From: Deltaproteobacteria bacterium
Lineage (GTDB): Bacteria > Myxococcota_A > UBA9160 > JAFDET01
Length of the DNA: 5,544 nucleotides
Direction: 5' to 3'
Assembly (NCBI GenBank): GCA_019310195.1
Contig: JAFDET010000218.1
Location: 1 to 5,544, forward strand
Part shown: positions 1-5,544 of the stretch, in pieces
Numbering within the stretch: position 1 is the first letter of the stretch
How the letters are laid out: each line of letters opens with the position of its first letter
The notes under the pieces: model-generated
The model's database searches: none
Seen by the model: only the letters and a program-made list of their open reading frames with translations
What the model was told of the DNA's origin: nothing
Made by a program: the position numbers and the translations under genes

Positions 1-1200
1 GTACGCCCGCGCCTGGGCTGGCTTGCGGGATTGGCCCTGGCCCTGGCCGTGTGGTTCAACCCGGGCTTTCGCCGGCTCTCCAGCCAGGTGATCTCCGACG
101 TGCCCGGCTTGACGGTGCTGCTGCTGGGCCTGGTGACCGCGCGCTGGGCCGACGCGCGACCCTCCTGGCGCCGCGACGCGGTGCTCGCACTGTGCATCGG
201 ACTGGGCGCGCACCTGCGCTCGGCTCTGGTGATCCTGCTCCCCGCCGTATTGCTGGTCCGTGTCTGGGCCGCCGCGGGATCCGGCGTCGATCGCCCCGCG
301 TGGCGCGCCTTCGCCGTGCGCCAGGCCGCGCTGGTGGCGCTGGTGCTGGCGCTGCTGGCGCCCTGGAGCCTGCGCAACCGGCTGGTCGCGCCCGAGCCTC
401 CGGCGGACCAGACGCGCAACTACTCCTACGACGCGGCCATGTGGCACGAGAACCCGCGCGACCCGGCTTCGCCCCGGCTCTCGCCGGGCGACATCCTGGG
501 CCGCGCCGATCGCCGCAGCCGCCAGCTGGTCCGCAGCCTGGGAACGCGCCTCTGGCCCTACGGCATCGACCGCGAGGCGCCGCTCGCGCCCGGGGAGCTG
601 GCCAGCGCCGCGCTGTTGCTGGGAGCCGTCCTGGTCGTGGCGCTGCGGCGCCGGGAGGCCGCTGAGGTGTACGCGCTGCTCTACGCCGCCCTGGTGCTGA
701 TCTACTTCGGCTACCACCCGCGCCTGGCCCTGCCGATCTACGCGATCGGGTTGGCGGCGCTGGGCGATCTGCTGCGGACGGGGGCCGCTCGGGCCGTCGG
801 CGCGCGAGCCGCCGGAGCCGTCGCGGCGATCGCGCTCCTCGCTCTGGCGGCCGTGGACTTCGAGCCGCGTCGCGGCTGGGACCGCCTCCAGGAGGGACAC
901 CAGCGGCGTCTGGAGAAGGCCCGCGCACTGCGCGCGCGCCTGGCTCCCGACGACCGGGTCGCGGCGGTCGCCGGACTTCACGACTCGGTGTACCTGGAGC
1001 GGTCCATCTGGGGGCTCCACTGGGCGATCCGCGACGCCGGGGATCCGGCCGCGGCGGAGCCCATCATCGACAAGTACGCGATCGACACGGTGCTGGTCGG
1101 GGACAGCAAGCGCGACCACGAGTTCGCCGCCTACCTGGAGCAGCGCTACGGCGCGCCCGAGCGCGCCGGCTCGGTCCGGCTGTGGCGCGTGCGCCCCTAG
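1..1200 (+). CDS. GT-C family (GT39/ArnT/PMT-like) membrane glycosyltransferase, 3' part
   Basis: The reading frame is open from the first base, so the start lies upstream; a TTG at 31 is possible as a codon but falls inside a hydrophobic helix and is unlikely to be the true start. The visible 399 residues contain several hydrophobic membrane segments: about 1-17, 34-50, 60-92, 105-122, 199-213, 222-254 and 264-282. Landmarks are SSQVISDVP (27-35), which matches the segment preceding a mid-protein helix in GT39-like proteins, PWSLRN (121-126), typical of the end of a helix in this superfamily, and YHPRLALPIYA (238-248). The C-terminus (about 317-399) is a soluble alpha/beta-like tail. Such enzymes usually move a sugar from a polyprenyl-phosphate donor at the outer face of the inner membrane; donor and acceptor cannot be told here, and the catalytic N-terminal acidic residues are outside the window. 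Membrane protein: very likely; exact family: moderate. Confidence 0.8.
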   Translation, partial: VRPRLGWLAGLALALAVWFNPGFRRLSSQVISDVPGLTVLLLGLVTARWADARPSWRRDAVLALCIGLGAHLRSALVILLPAVLLVRVWAAAGSGVDRPAWRAFAVRQAALVALVLALLAPWSLRNRLVAPEPPADQTRNYSYDAAMWHENPRDPASPRLSPGDILGRADRRSRQLVRSLGTRLWPYGIDREAPLAPGELASAALLLGAVLVVALRRREAAEVYALLYAALVLIYFGYHPRLALPIYAIGLAALGDLLRTGAARAVGARAAGAVAAIALLALAAVDFEPRRGWDRLQEGHQRRLEKARALRARLAPDDRVAAVAGLHDSVYLERSIWGLHWAIRDAGDPAAAEPIIDKYAIDTVLVGDSKRDHEFAAYLEQRYGAPERAGSVRLWRVRP

Positions 1201-1228
1201 CGCGCGTCCATCTGGAGCGGCTCGTCGC

Positions 1229-1250
1229 CGCCTCGACACTCCACGAGGCG
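1229..1250 (+). other. Intergenic hairpin (possible weak terminator)
   Basis: A perfect 7-bp inverted repeat, CGCCTCG at 1229-1235 and CGAGGCG at 1244-1250, encloses an 8-base loop. It sits 28 bases after the stop of the glycosyltransferase and 53 bases before the dehydrogenase start. No T-run follows (the next bases are AATGCGAG), so it is not a classical intrinsic terminator. An alternative pairing, TGGAG at 1213-1217 with CTCCA at 1239-1243, would compete with it. In such GC-rich DNA short inverted repeats arise by chance, so a role is only possible. Confidence 0.3.
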
Positions 1251-1303
1251 AATGCGAGACTCGGCGCGTTCCGGCCGCTGGCGGCGGGTGAGGTCGAAGT
1301 CTC

Positions 1304-2125
1304 ATGAAGGAGCTGAAGGACCGCGTGGCGGTGGTGACCGGTGCCGCCAGCGGGATCGGCGCCGCGCTGGCCCGAGCGCTGGCCGGCGAGGGCATGCGCC
1401 TGGCGTTGGCGGATGTGGAGGAGCCGGCCCTGGCCGCCTTCGCCGAGACGCTGCGCGGCGCAGGAGCCCAGGTCGTCGCGATCCCCACCGACGTGTCCCA
1501 GCGCCGCGATGTGGAGGCCCTGGCGGATCGGGTCTTTCGCGAGCTCGGCGGCGCCCACCTGGTCTGCAACAACGCGGGCGTGTGTCAGGGCGGACCGCTG
1601 CTGGAGATGAAGGACGCCGACTGGGAGTGGCTCCTCAACGTGAACTTCCACGGCGTGCGTCTGGGTTGCAGCGTCTTCGGCCCGCGCCTGGTGGAGCAGG
1701 GCGAGCCCGCCCACATCCTGAACACCGCATCCGTGGGAGGCTGGCTCTCCGGCGGAACCCTGGGCATGTACAGCACCACCAAGTACGCCGTGGTGGGCTA
1801 CAGCGAGGCCCTGGCCATGGAGCTGGAGCCGCACGGAGTGGGTGTGTCGGTGCTGTGCCCCTCGTTCATCCGCACCGCGCTCACGGACGCCGCGCGGAAC
1901 CGGCCGGCCGCCCTGGGCACCGCGCCGGCCGGGATGGAGTTCGTCGAAGCGGGTATGGCCCAGGGAGGCGTCCCCGAGGACGTGGCCCGCCACGCGATTC
2001 GCGGCATTCGCGAGGGCGCGCCCTACATCTTCACCGACGCCGTCTTCGAGCCGCTGATCGAAGAGCGCTTCCAGCGCGCCCGAGCGGCGCTGAAGCGAGC
2101 CGCCGAGCCCGTTTCGGACGCCTGA
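1304..2125 (+). CDS. Short-chain dehydrogenase/reductase (SDR), probably NAD-dependent
   Basis: The 273-residue product is a classical SDR with a Rossmann fold. The cofactor-binding TGAASGIG motif is at residues 12-19, Asp37 ends the second beta strand, Asp63 (TDVS) would contact the adenine, and NNAG is at 89-92. The catalytic set is complete: Asn114 in NVNFHG, Ser143 in NTASVGG, Tyr156 and Lys160 in YSTTK. Asp37 in place of a basic residue favours NAD(H) over NADP(H) by general family rules. The C-terminal part (about 205-273) is hydrophilic and helical after YIFTDAVFEPLIEERF, longer than in minimal 250-residue members. The substrate cannot be read from sequence; an alcohol, ketone or acyl-chain reaction is equally possible. 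The ATG is supported by GGTGAGGT at 1287-1294, about 10 bases upstream. It is followed 41 bases later by nuoI, which seems to have its own promoter, so a functional link with complex I is not established. Confidence 0.93.
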   Translation: MKELKDRVAVVTGAASGIGAALARALAGEGMRLALADVEEPALAAFAETLRGAGAQVVAIPTDVSQRRDVEALADRVFRELGGAHLVCNNAGVCQGGPLLEMKDADWEWLLNVNFHGVRLGCSVFGPRLVEQGEPAHILNTASVGGWLSGGTLGMYSTTKYAVVGYSEALAMELEPHGVGVSVLCPSFIRTALTDAARNRPAALGTAPAGMEFVEAGMAQGGVPEDVARHAIRGIREGAPYIFTDAVFEPLIEERFQRARAALKRAAEPVSDA

Positions 2126-2152
2126 TCCGCTGGCCCGCCGGGGGTGCTGCCC

Positions 2153-2158
2153 TATACT
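2153..2158 (+). promoter_or_regulatory. Candidate -10 element for nuoI (leaderless transcript)
   Basis: TATACT matches the sigma-70 -10 consensus TATAAT at five of six positions and stands out in a GC-rich 41-base gap. A transcript starting 6-8 bases downstream would begin at about 2164-2167, at or just before the nuoI ATG (2167). The -35 region at the usual spacing (2130-2135, CTGGCC) matches TTGACA at only three positions, so the promoter would be weak or use another sigma factor. No Shine-Dalgarno-like sequence lies just before the ATG (TCCGCGCCG), which fits leaderless translation. Position-based inference only. Confidence 0.42.
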
Positions 2159-2166
2159 CCGCGCCG

Positions 2167-2739
2167 ATGCCGGGCCGGGTGATCAAGGTAAAGCGGGAAG
2201 AGAACCTGGGGATCCTCCAGCGCCTCTACATCCCCATGATCATCAAGGGCCTGGCGGTCACCACGGGCCACTTCTTCCGCAACATGAAGGGCTTCATGAC
2301 CGGGAACCCCACCACCTTCGTGGTGCAGTACCCGGAGGAGCGCGTCGACTACGCCGACGCCTTCCGCGGGATGCCCGTCCTGGTCCAGCTGGAGAACGGC
2401 AACCCCAAGTGCGTGGCCTGCGGGCTGTGCGAGTTCGCCTGCCCCACGGACTGCATCGGCATCGTCCCCGGTGAGCTCCCGGATCGCGGGATCGAGCGCT
2501 ACCCCGAGATCTTCGACATCGACATGTCGCGCTGCATGTTCTGCGGCCTGTGCGAGGAGGCCTGTCCGGAGGAGGCCATCGTGATGAGCCGGGAGACGGA
2601 GATCTGCACCTACCAGCGCGGCTCGCTGATCCACCACAAGGAGCAGCTCCTGGTTCCCGAGAACCTGCTCAAGCGGCGGCTCGAGTTCCTGCGCGCCGAG
2701 TACGACCGCCAGGACCAGCCGCCCGAGGACTCGGACTGA
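2167..2739 (+). CDS. nuoI: NADH-quinone oxidoreductase subunit I (two 4Fe-4S ferredoxin-type)
   Basis: The 190-residue product is the complex I subunit that holds clusters N6a and N6b, passing electrons from the NADH side toward NuoB and quinone in the peripheral arm. Both ferredoxin motifs are intact: Cys82, Cys85, Cys88 and Cys92-Pro, then Cys123, Cys126, Cys129 and Cys133-Pro. The N-terminal region (about 20-60, including IIKGLAVTTGHFFRN and YPEER) is the amphipathic part typical of NuoI that lies along the membrane, and the length is close to that of usual NuoI (E. coli about 180). The frame stays open far upstream inside the dehydrogenase gene, but family homology starts only at this ATG. 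There is no ribosome site in front of it, and a -10-like box lies 8 bases before it. The stop overlaps the nuoC start by one base (TGATG), showing translational coupling. Placement ahead of nuoC rather than after nuoH is unusual. Confidence 0.96.
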   Translation: MPGRVIKVKREENLGILQRLYIPMIIKGLAVTTGHFFRNMKGFMTGNPTTFVVQYPEERVDYADAFRGMPVLVQLENGNPKCVACGLCEFACPTDCIGIVPGELPDRGIERYPEIFDIDMSRCMFCGLCEEACPEEAIVMSRETEICTYQRGSLIHHKEQLLVPENLLKRRLEFLRAEYDRQDQPPEDSD

Positions 2740-3233
2740 TGGAAGACTTCGGCTCCGTTCCGCTGCGGCGGCTGCTGGAGCGCCACGCCGAGGCCGTGGA
2801 GGCCACGCACGCCGATCACGGCGACGCCACCGCGCAGATCCGCCGCGACGCCGTCGTGGACGTGATGCGCTTCCTGCGCGACGACGCCGAGTGCCGCTTC
2901 GAGATGCTGGCCGACCTGTGCGCCGTGGACCTTCTCACCCTGGGCGAGGAGCCGCGCTTCGAGGTCGTCTACCACCTCTACTCCCTGGACAAGAACCACC
3001 GGCTGCGAATCAAGGCGCGCGTGCCCGAGGACGATTGCGAGATCGACACCCTGGTGGAGGTGTGGCCCACGGCCAACTGGCTGGAGCGCGAGGTCTGGGA
3101 CCTCTACGGAATCCGCTTCCGCGGCCATCCCGACCCGCGCCGGCTGCTGCTCTACGAGGAGTTCGAAGGGCACCCGCTGCGCAAGGACTACGCCAAGGAG
3201 CGGCGCCAGCCGCTCGCGGGACCCGAGAACTAG
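2739..3233 (+). CDS. nuoC: NADH-quinone oxidoreductase subunit C (30 kDa subunit)
   Basis: This 164-residue protein is the stand-alone form of NuoC (fused to NuoD in E. coli), a cofactor-free structural subunit of the peripheral arm of complex I that packs against NuoD. The family signature is clear: LEREVWDLYGIRF at 115-127, His130, Arg134 and LL at 136-137, agreeing with the 30-kDa-subunit pattern E-R-E-x2-D-L-Y-x6-H. It continues to GHPLRKDY at 144-151, the normal C-terminal landmark. The first 30 residues are poorly conserved and charged. The ATG shares its A with the nuoI stop; GAGGA at 2725-2729 is a good ribosome site 9 bases upstream. The distance to nuoD is 3 bases, so both are made from the same message. 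Length is normal for non-fused NuoC, with no sign of truncation. Confidence 0.96.
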   Translation: MEDFGSVPLRRLLERHAEAVEATHADHGDATAQIRRDAVVDVMRFLRDDAECRFEMLADLCAVDLLTLGEEPRFEVVYHLYSLDKNHRLRIKARVPEDDCEIDTLVEVWPTANWLEREVWDLYGIRFRGHPDPRRLLLYEEFEGHPLRKDYAKERRQPLAGPEN

Positions 3234-3236
3234 ATC

Positions 3237-4484
3237 ATGGCCGAAGCCCCCCGCTGGCTGACCGAGCGTGCGAAGGAGACCGTCGAGGACGACTTCGAGC
3301 GCGATCTCCACACCGAGCACCAGATCCTCAACATGGGTCCGTCCCACCCGGCCACCCACGGGACGGTCAAGTTCCTGATCGAGCTGGACGGCGAGACCGT
3401 GATCGACCTGGACGTGCAGGTGGGGTACCTGCACCGTGGCTTCGAGAAGGAGTGCGAGAGCGGGTCCTGGTACCAGTGCCTGCCCTACACGGATCGCCTC
3501 AACTACAACTCCGCGATCCTGGCCAACCTGGGCTTCTGCCTGGGCGTCGAAAAATTGTTGGACTTGGAGACGCCGGAGCGCTGCCAGTGGCAGCGGGTGC
3601 TGGCGGCCGAGCTGGCGCGGCTGGGAGACCACCTGACCCGCTGCGGCGCCGCCTGCCTCGAGCTGGCCGCCATGACGCCCTTCCTCTACGGCATCGAGGC
3701 TCGCGAGTTGACCTGGGATCTTCAGGAGGCCCTGTGCGGGGCGCGGGTCACCAGCAACTACGTGCGCATCGGCGGCGTCAAGCACGACCTGCCCGCGGGC
3801 TTCGACGCCCAGTGCCGCGACTCCATCGGCAAGATCCGCGCGCTGCTCGCGGACTTCCACGAGGTCATCACCGGCAACCGCATCTTCATCGACCGCATGC
3901 GCGGCACCGGCATGATCTCCAAGGAGGATCTGATCTCCTACAGCGTCACCGGGCCGTTGTTGCGGGCTGCCGGAGTTCCCCACGACCTGCGCAAGGCCGA
4001 GCCCTACCTGGTCTACGACGAGATCGACTTCGACATCCCCATCGGCGAGGTCGGCGACAACTACGACCGCTACCTGGTGTGCGTCGAGGAGATGCACCAG
4101 AGCCTGCGGATCGTGGAGCAGTGCCTGGATCGGCTCGAGAAGCTCGGCCCCGGTCCCGTCAACGTGCTGGACCCCCGGGTTCGCTGGCCGGCCAAGGGGC
4201 GCGTCTTCAACCACATGGAAGAGCTGATCCAGCAGTTCAAGGCCGTGACCGAGGGACCTCTGGTCCCCGCCGGCGAGGCCTACGCCGCCGTCGAGTCGGC
4301 CAACGGCGAGCTCGGCTTCTACCTGGTGTCCGACGGCTCCGCCCAGCCCGTGAAGGTGCGCTGCCGGCCGCCCAGCCTCATCAACCTGGCGCCGCTTCCG
4401 ATCATGGTGAAGGGCGGCATGCTGGCCGACATCATCCCGACCTTCGACTTCGTCAACATGATCGGCGGCGAGTGCGATCGATGA
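3237..4484 (+). CDS. nuoD: NADH-quinone oxidoreductase subunit D (49 kDa subunit)
   Basis: The 415-residue protein is the complex I subunit that, with NuoB, forms the quinone pocket next to the membrane. GPSHPATHG at 34-42 carries His41, and DRLNY at 86-90 carries Tyr90; these align with the quinone-headgroup His and Tyr of the mitochondrial 49 kDa subunit (bovine His59 and Tyr108, the same 49-residue spacing). LHRGFEK at 65-71, the TSNYVRIGGVK and GDNYDRYLV blocks, and the C-terminal FDFVNMIGGECDR are all present. The paired CxxC nickel ligands of NiFe hydrogenases are absent, so this is complex I rather than a group 4 hydrogenase. The segment after LHRGFEK reads ECESGSWYQC, departing at a couple of positions from the usual signature. 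The ATG has only a weak GAG at 3225-3227. The stop overlaps the next start in ATGA, indicating coupling to the downstream small gene. Confidence 0.97.
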   Translation: MAEAPRWLTERAKETVEDDFERDLHTEHQILNMGPSHPATHGTVKFLIELDGETVIDLDVQVGYLHRGFEKECESGSWYQCLPYTDRLNYNSAILANLGFCLGVEKLLDLETPERCQWQRVLAAELARLGDHLTRCGAACLELAAMTPFLYGIEARELTWDLQEALCGARVTSNYVRIGGVKHDLPAGFDAQCRDSIGKIRALLADFHEVITGNRIFIDRMRGTGMISKEDLISYSVTGPLLRAAGVPHDLRKAEPYLVYDEIDFDIPIGEVGDNYDRYLVCVEEMHQSLRIVEQCLDRLEKLGPGPVNVLDPRVRWPAKGRVFNHMEELIQQFKAVTEGPLVPAGEAYAAVESANGELGFYLVSDGSAQPVKVRCRPPSLINLAPLPIMVKGGMLADIIPTFDFVNMIGGECDR

Positions 4485-4732
4485 GCCAGGCGAAGCCCGA
4501 CCGCGGCTCGGTCTGGAAGCGCCTGGGCGCGCCCACCGATCAGCAGGGCAGCGTCAACGATCCGCGCACCCAGGAAGAGCACGGGCTCACGTGGAACGAG
4601 AAGTGGATCTACCGCCAGCAGCACGGCGACGCCGTCGAGCGCGTGGTGCTCTGGAACCGCTACGACTTCCTGGGCGCCTTCCGGGTGCTTGCCGACGGCT
4701 CGCTCGAGCCGGAGCCGCTTCCCGAGTCCTGA
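4481..4732 (+). CDS. Small unrecognised protein, translationally coupled to nuoD
   Basis: I do not recognise this 83-residue protein. It is hydrophilic, with no signal peptide or membrane segment. The middle is distinctive: HGLTWNEKWIYR at 34-45 followed by VVLWNRYDFLGAFRV at 55-69, with four tryptophans (12, 38, 42, 58), then DGSLEPEP at 72-79. This looks like a small beta-rich domain with an N-terminal disordered tail of about 25 residues. It is probably a real gene: the ATG overlaps the nuoD stop in ATGA, GGCGAG at 4467-4472 is a ribosome site 8 bases upstream, the sequence is well composed, and the next gene begins 4 bases after its stop. Its position makes a role linked to complex I plausible, but that is inference from location only. 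Confidence 0.78.
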   Translation: MSQAKPDRGSVWKRLGAPTDQQGSVNDPRTQEEHGLTWNEKWIYRQQHGDAVERVVLWNRYDFLGAFRVLADGSLEPEPLPES

Positions 4733-4736
4733 GGTC

Positions 4737-5210
4737 GTGCCCGGCCCTCCCAGGCTGGCGCCCTTCGGCCTGGTCCTGCATCGCGACGGCCGTTGGACCC
4801 ACGAGGGTGCGCCCATCCTCAACCGCAAGCTGCGCACCGCGTTCGACCGCGGCGTGCGCTACCTGCCCGAAGAGGGTGTGTACGTCGTCCAGCTGGGGCG
4901 CTTCCGCGGGCAGATCGAGCTGGAGGAGGCGGGCTTCTTCGTCACGGGCTTCGATGCCGCCGGCGGCCGCGTGCGGCTCTCCGACCGTTCGGAGGAGCCG
5001 CTGGAGGTGGCCAGCCTGCGCCCGTCGTCCCACGACGGCGCGTGGCTCTGCACGGTGAAGCGGGGGCTGGTTCCCGATGGACTGCCGGCGCGCTTCTTCC
5101 AGGCCGCCCAGGCCGAGCTGCTGGCGGCGGTTGAGGACACGGCCGAGGGCCCCGCCGTTCTGATGGCGGGGCGCCCCCGTCCTCTGCCGGCGCGCGTGGC
5201 GGCCGGGTGA
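4737..5210 (+). CDS. DUF1285-like protein of unknown function
   Basis: The 157-residue product shows the order of motifs I associate with DUF1285 proteins: HRDGRWTHEGAPI at 15-27 (family style: DG-W-G-PI), then L32 to F36, a YLPEEGVYVVQL strand pair (42-53), GQIELEEAGFFV at 58-69 where the family has an I-V-D-PF segment, a TVKRGL strand (106-111) and an ARFFQAAQAELL helix (118-129). No catalytic residues or membrane segments are evident, and family function is unknown. The match is from memory of the motif pattern and is moderate. The start is uncertain. GTG at 4737 lies just before the conserved part, but GAGG at 4731-4734 is only 2 bases away, so initiation may rely on coupling with the preceding stop. 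A TTG at 4689 would add 16 residues and overlap the previous gene by 44 bases; that added stretch looks unstructured and arginine-rich. Confidence 0.72.
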   Translation: MPGPPRLAPFGLVLHRDGRWTHEGAPILNRKLRTAFDRGVRYLPEEGVYVVQLGRFRGQIELEEAGFFVTGFDAAGGRVRLSDRSEEPLEVASLRPSSHDGAWLCTVKRGLVPDGLPARFFQAAQAELLAAVEDTAEGPAVLMAGRPRPLPARVAAG

Positions 5211-5232
5211 GAAAGGCAGGCTAGCCTCCCGC

Positions 5233-5544
5233 GTGGTGCCGACTCGGACCCAGAGCCACGCCGCGCCGCGTTCGGCGAGTCACGTGCTCCCCGGCGAGCG
5301 CATGGCCCTCGTCCCGGCGGGCCTGCTGCTGCTGGCCTGCCTGCCGTTCTTCCTGGGCCTCGACCACACCTTCTGGGGCTCGGAGACTCGCTGGGCCTTC
5401 ATCAGCCGCAACATGCTGGCCTCGGGCGACTGGCTCGAGCCGCGGCTCTACGGCGACTACTTCTACGGCGACAAGCCGCTGCTCTCCTACTGGCTCGTCG
5501 CGCTGGTCGCCGCACCGCTGGGCGGCGTGAGCGAGTTCACGGCC
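5233..5544 (+). CDS. GT39/ArnT-like membrane glycosyltransferase, 5' part
   Basis: The frame runs open to the window end (104 residues seen), so the gene is cut. A first membrane helix spans about residues 25-43. It is followed by the loop typical of GT39/ArnT-like enzymes: WGSETRWAFISRNM (48-61), SGDWLEP (64-70), GDYFYGDKPLLSYW (74-87). Glu51 occupies the place of the conserved acidic residue after helix 1 that is thought to act in catalysis, and KPLLSYW matches the KPPL-YW landmark at the start of helix 2. The enzyme should transfer a sugar from a polyprenyl-phosphate carrier outside the cytoplasm; the acceptor is unknown. Two starts are possible: GTG at 5233 (AGG at 5218-5220, 12 bases upstream), giving a 23-residue polar leader, or ATG at 5302, directly before helix 1 but with only GGCGAG three bases ahead. 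I give the longer form; the ATG is nearly as likely. Confidence 0.82.
   Translation, partial: MVPTRTQSHAAPRSASHVLPGERMALVPAGLLLLACLPFFLGLDHTFWGSETRWAFISRNMLASGDWLEPRLYGDYFYGDKPLLSYWLVALVAAPLGGVSEFTA

Noticed and set aside
56..928. A 290-codon open frame on the - strand opposite the first glycosyltransferase
   Set aside because: Its composition is almost entirely R, P, A, G and S, typical of antisense shadows at this GC content.
1233..1261. TCGACA (1233-1238) and GAGACT (1256-1261) at 17-base spacing as a promoter for the dehydrogenase
   Set aside because: The -35 matches five of six bases, but the -10 matches only three of six and the -35 overlaps the hairpin; too weak to list.
1252..2166. 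In-frame upstream extension of nuoI, reading through the dehydrogenase gene
   Set aside because: The translation before 2167 is arginine/glycine/proline-rich out-of-frame noise under a well-conserved SDR gene; NuoI homology begins at the ATG at 2167.
3549..3569. AT-richer patch in nuoD (GAAAAATTGTTGGACTTG) suggesting a slippery frameshift site
   Set aside because: In the nuoD frame it reads GAA AAA TTG TTG GAC TTG and does not fit the X-XXY-YYZ heptamer; the protein is continuous and conserved through it. It is only a local cluster of TTG leucine codons.
2610..4214. A 534-codon open frame on the - strand opposite nuoC and nuoD
   Set aside because: It is a shadow in GC-rich DNA: it is antisense to two clearly conserved genes, and its translation is low-complexity (rich in V, A, G, Q, H, D) with no recognisable motif.
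3237..4484. NuoD homologue as the large subunit of a group 4 NiFe hydrogenase
   Set aside because: The N- and C-terminal CxxC nickel ligands are missing, while the quinone-site His41 and Tyr90 and a typical NuoC and NuoI are present.
5218..5227. Perfect 10-base palindrome AGGCTAGCCT as an operator or terminator
   Set aside because: Short, with only a 3-bp stem once a four-base loop is allowed and no T-run; likely chance, and it overlaps the possible ribosome site of the next gene.

Overview
The window is a GC-rich, tightly packed stretch of a bacterial chromosome with every gene on the + strand. At its core is part of a respiratory complex I (NADH:quinone oxidoreductase) locus: nuoI, nuoC and nuoD. 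The NuoD wording (an LHRGFEK segment, then PYTDRLNY, TSNYVRIGGVK and GDNYDRYLV) resembles the version I associate with Myxococcota and related former Deltaproteobacteria. With the high GC and the gene style, this suggests such an organism, but the assignment is an inference and not proven by the window.

Layout. Positions 1-1200 hold the 3' part of a multi-pass membrane protein resembling GT-C (GT39/ArnT/PMT-like) glycosyltransferases. After a 103-base spacer with a small hairpin comes a short-chain dehydrogenase/reductase (1304-2125). A 41-base gap contains a good -10-like hexamer placed so close to the next ATG that nuoI (2167-2739) may be translated from a leaderless mRNA. nuoI overlaps nuoC (2739-3233) by one base. 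nuoD (3237-4484) follows 3 bases later and overlaps by 4 bases an 83-residue unrecognised gene (4481-4732). Four bases after that begins a gene whose product looks like a DUF1285-type protein (4737-5210). The window ends in the 5' part of a second GT39/ArnT-like membrane glycosyltransferase (from 5233).

How the genes fit together. NuoC, NuoD and NuoI belong to the peripheral arm of complex I: NuoI carries clusters N6a and N6b, and NuoC and NuoD help form the quinone-reducing module. The order I-C-D, with no nuoA, nuoB, nuoE-H or nuoJ-N visible, departs from the usual A-B-C-D-E-F-G-H-I-J-K-L-M-N order and implies a split complex I gene set, since a working enzyme needs subunits encoded elsewhere. 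The two small genes fused by spacing to the end of the nuo unit are the most interesting unknowns, because co-translation with nuoD makes them candidates for accessory or assembly roles. I found no mobile element, CRISPR array, tRNA or rRNA. The nuo core itself is ordinary apart from its order.
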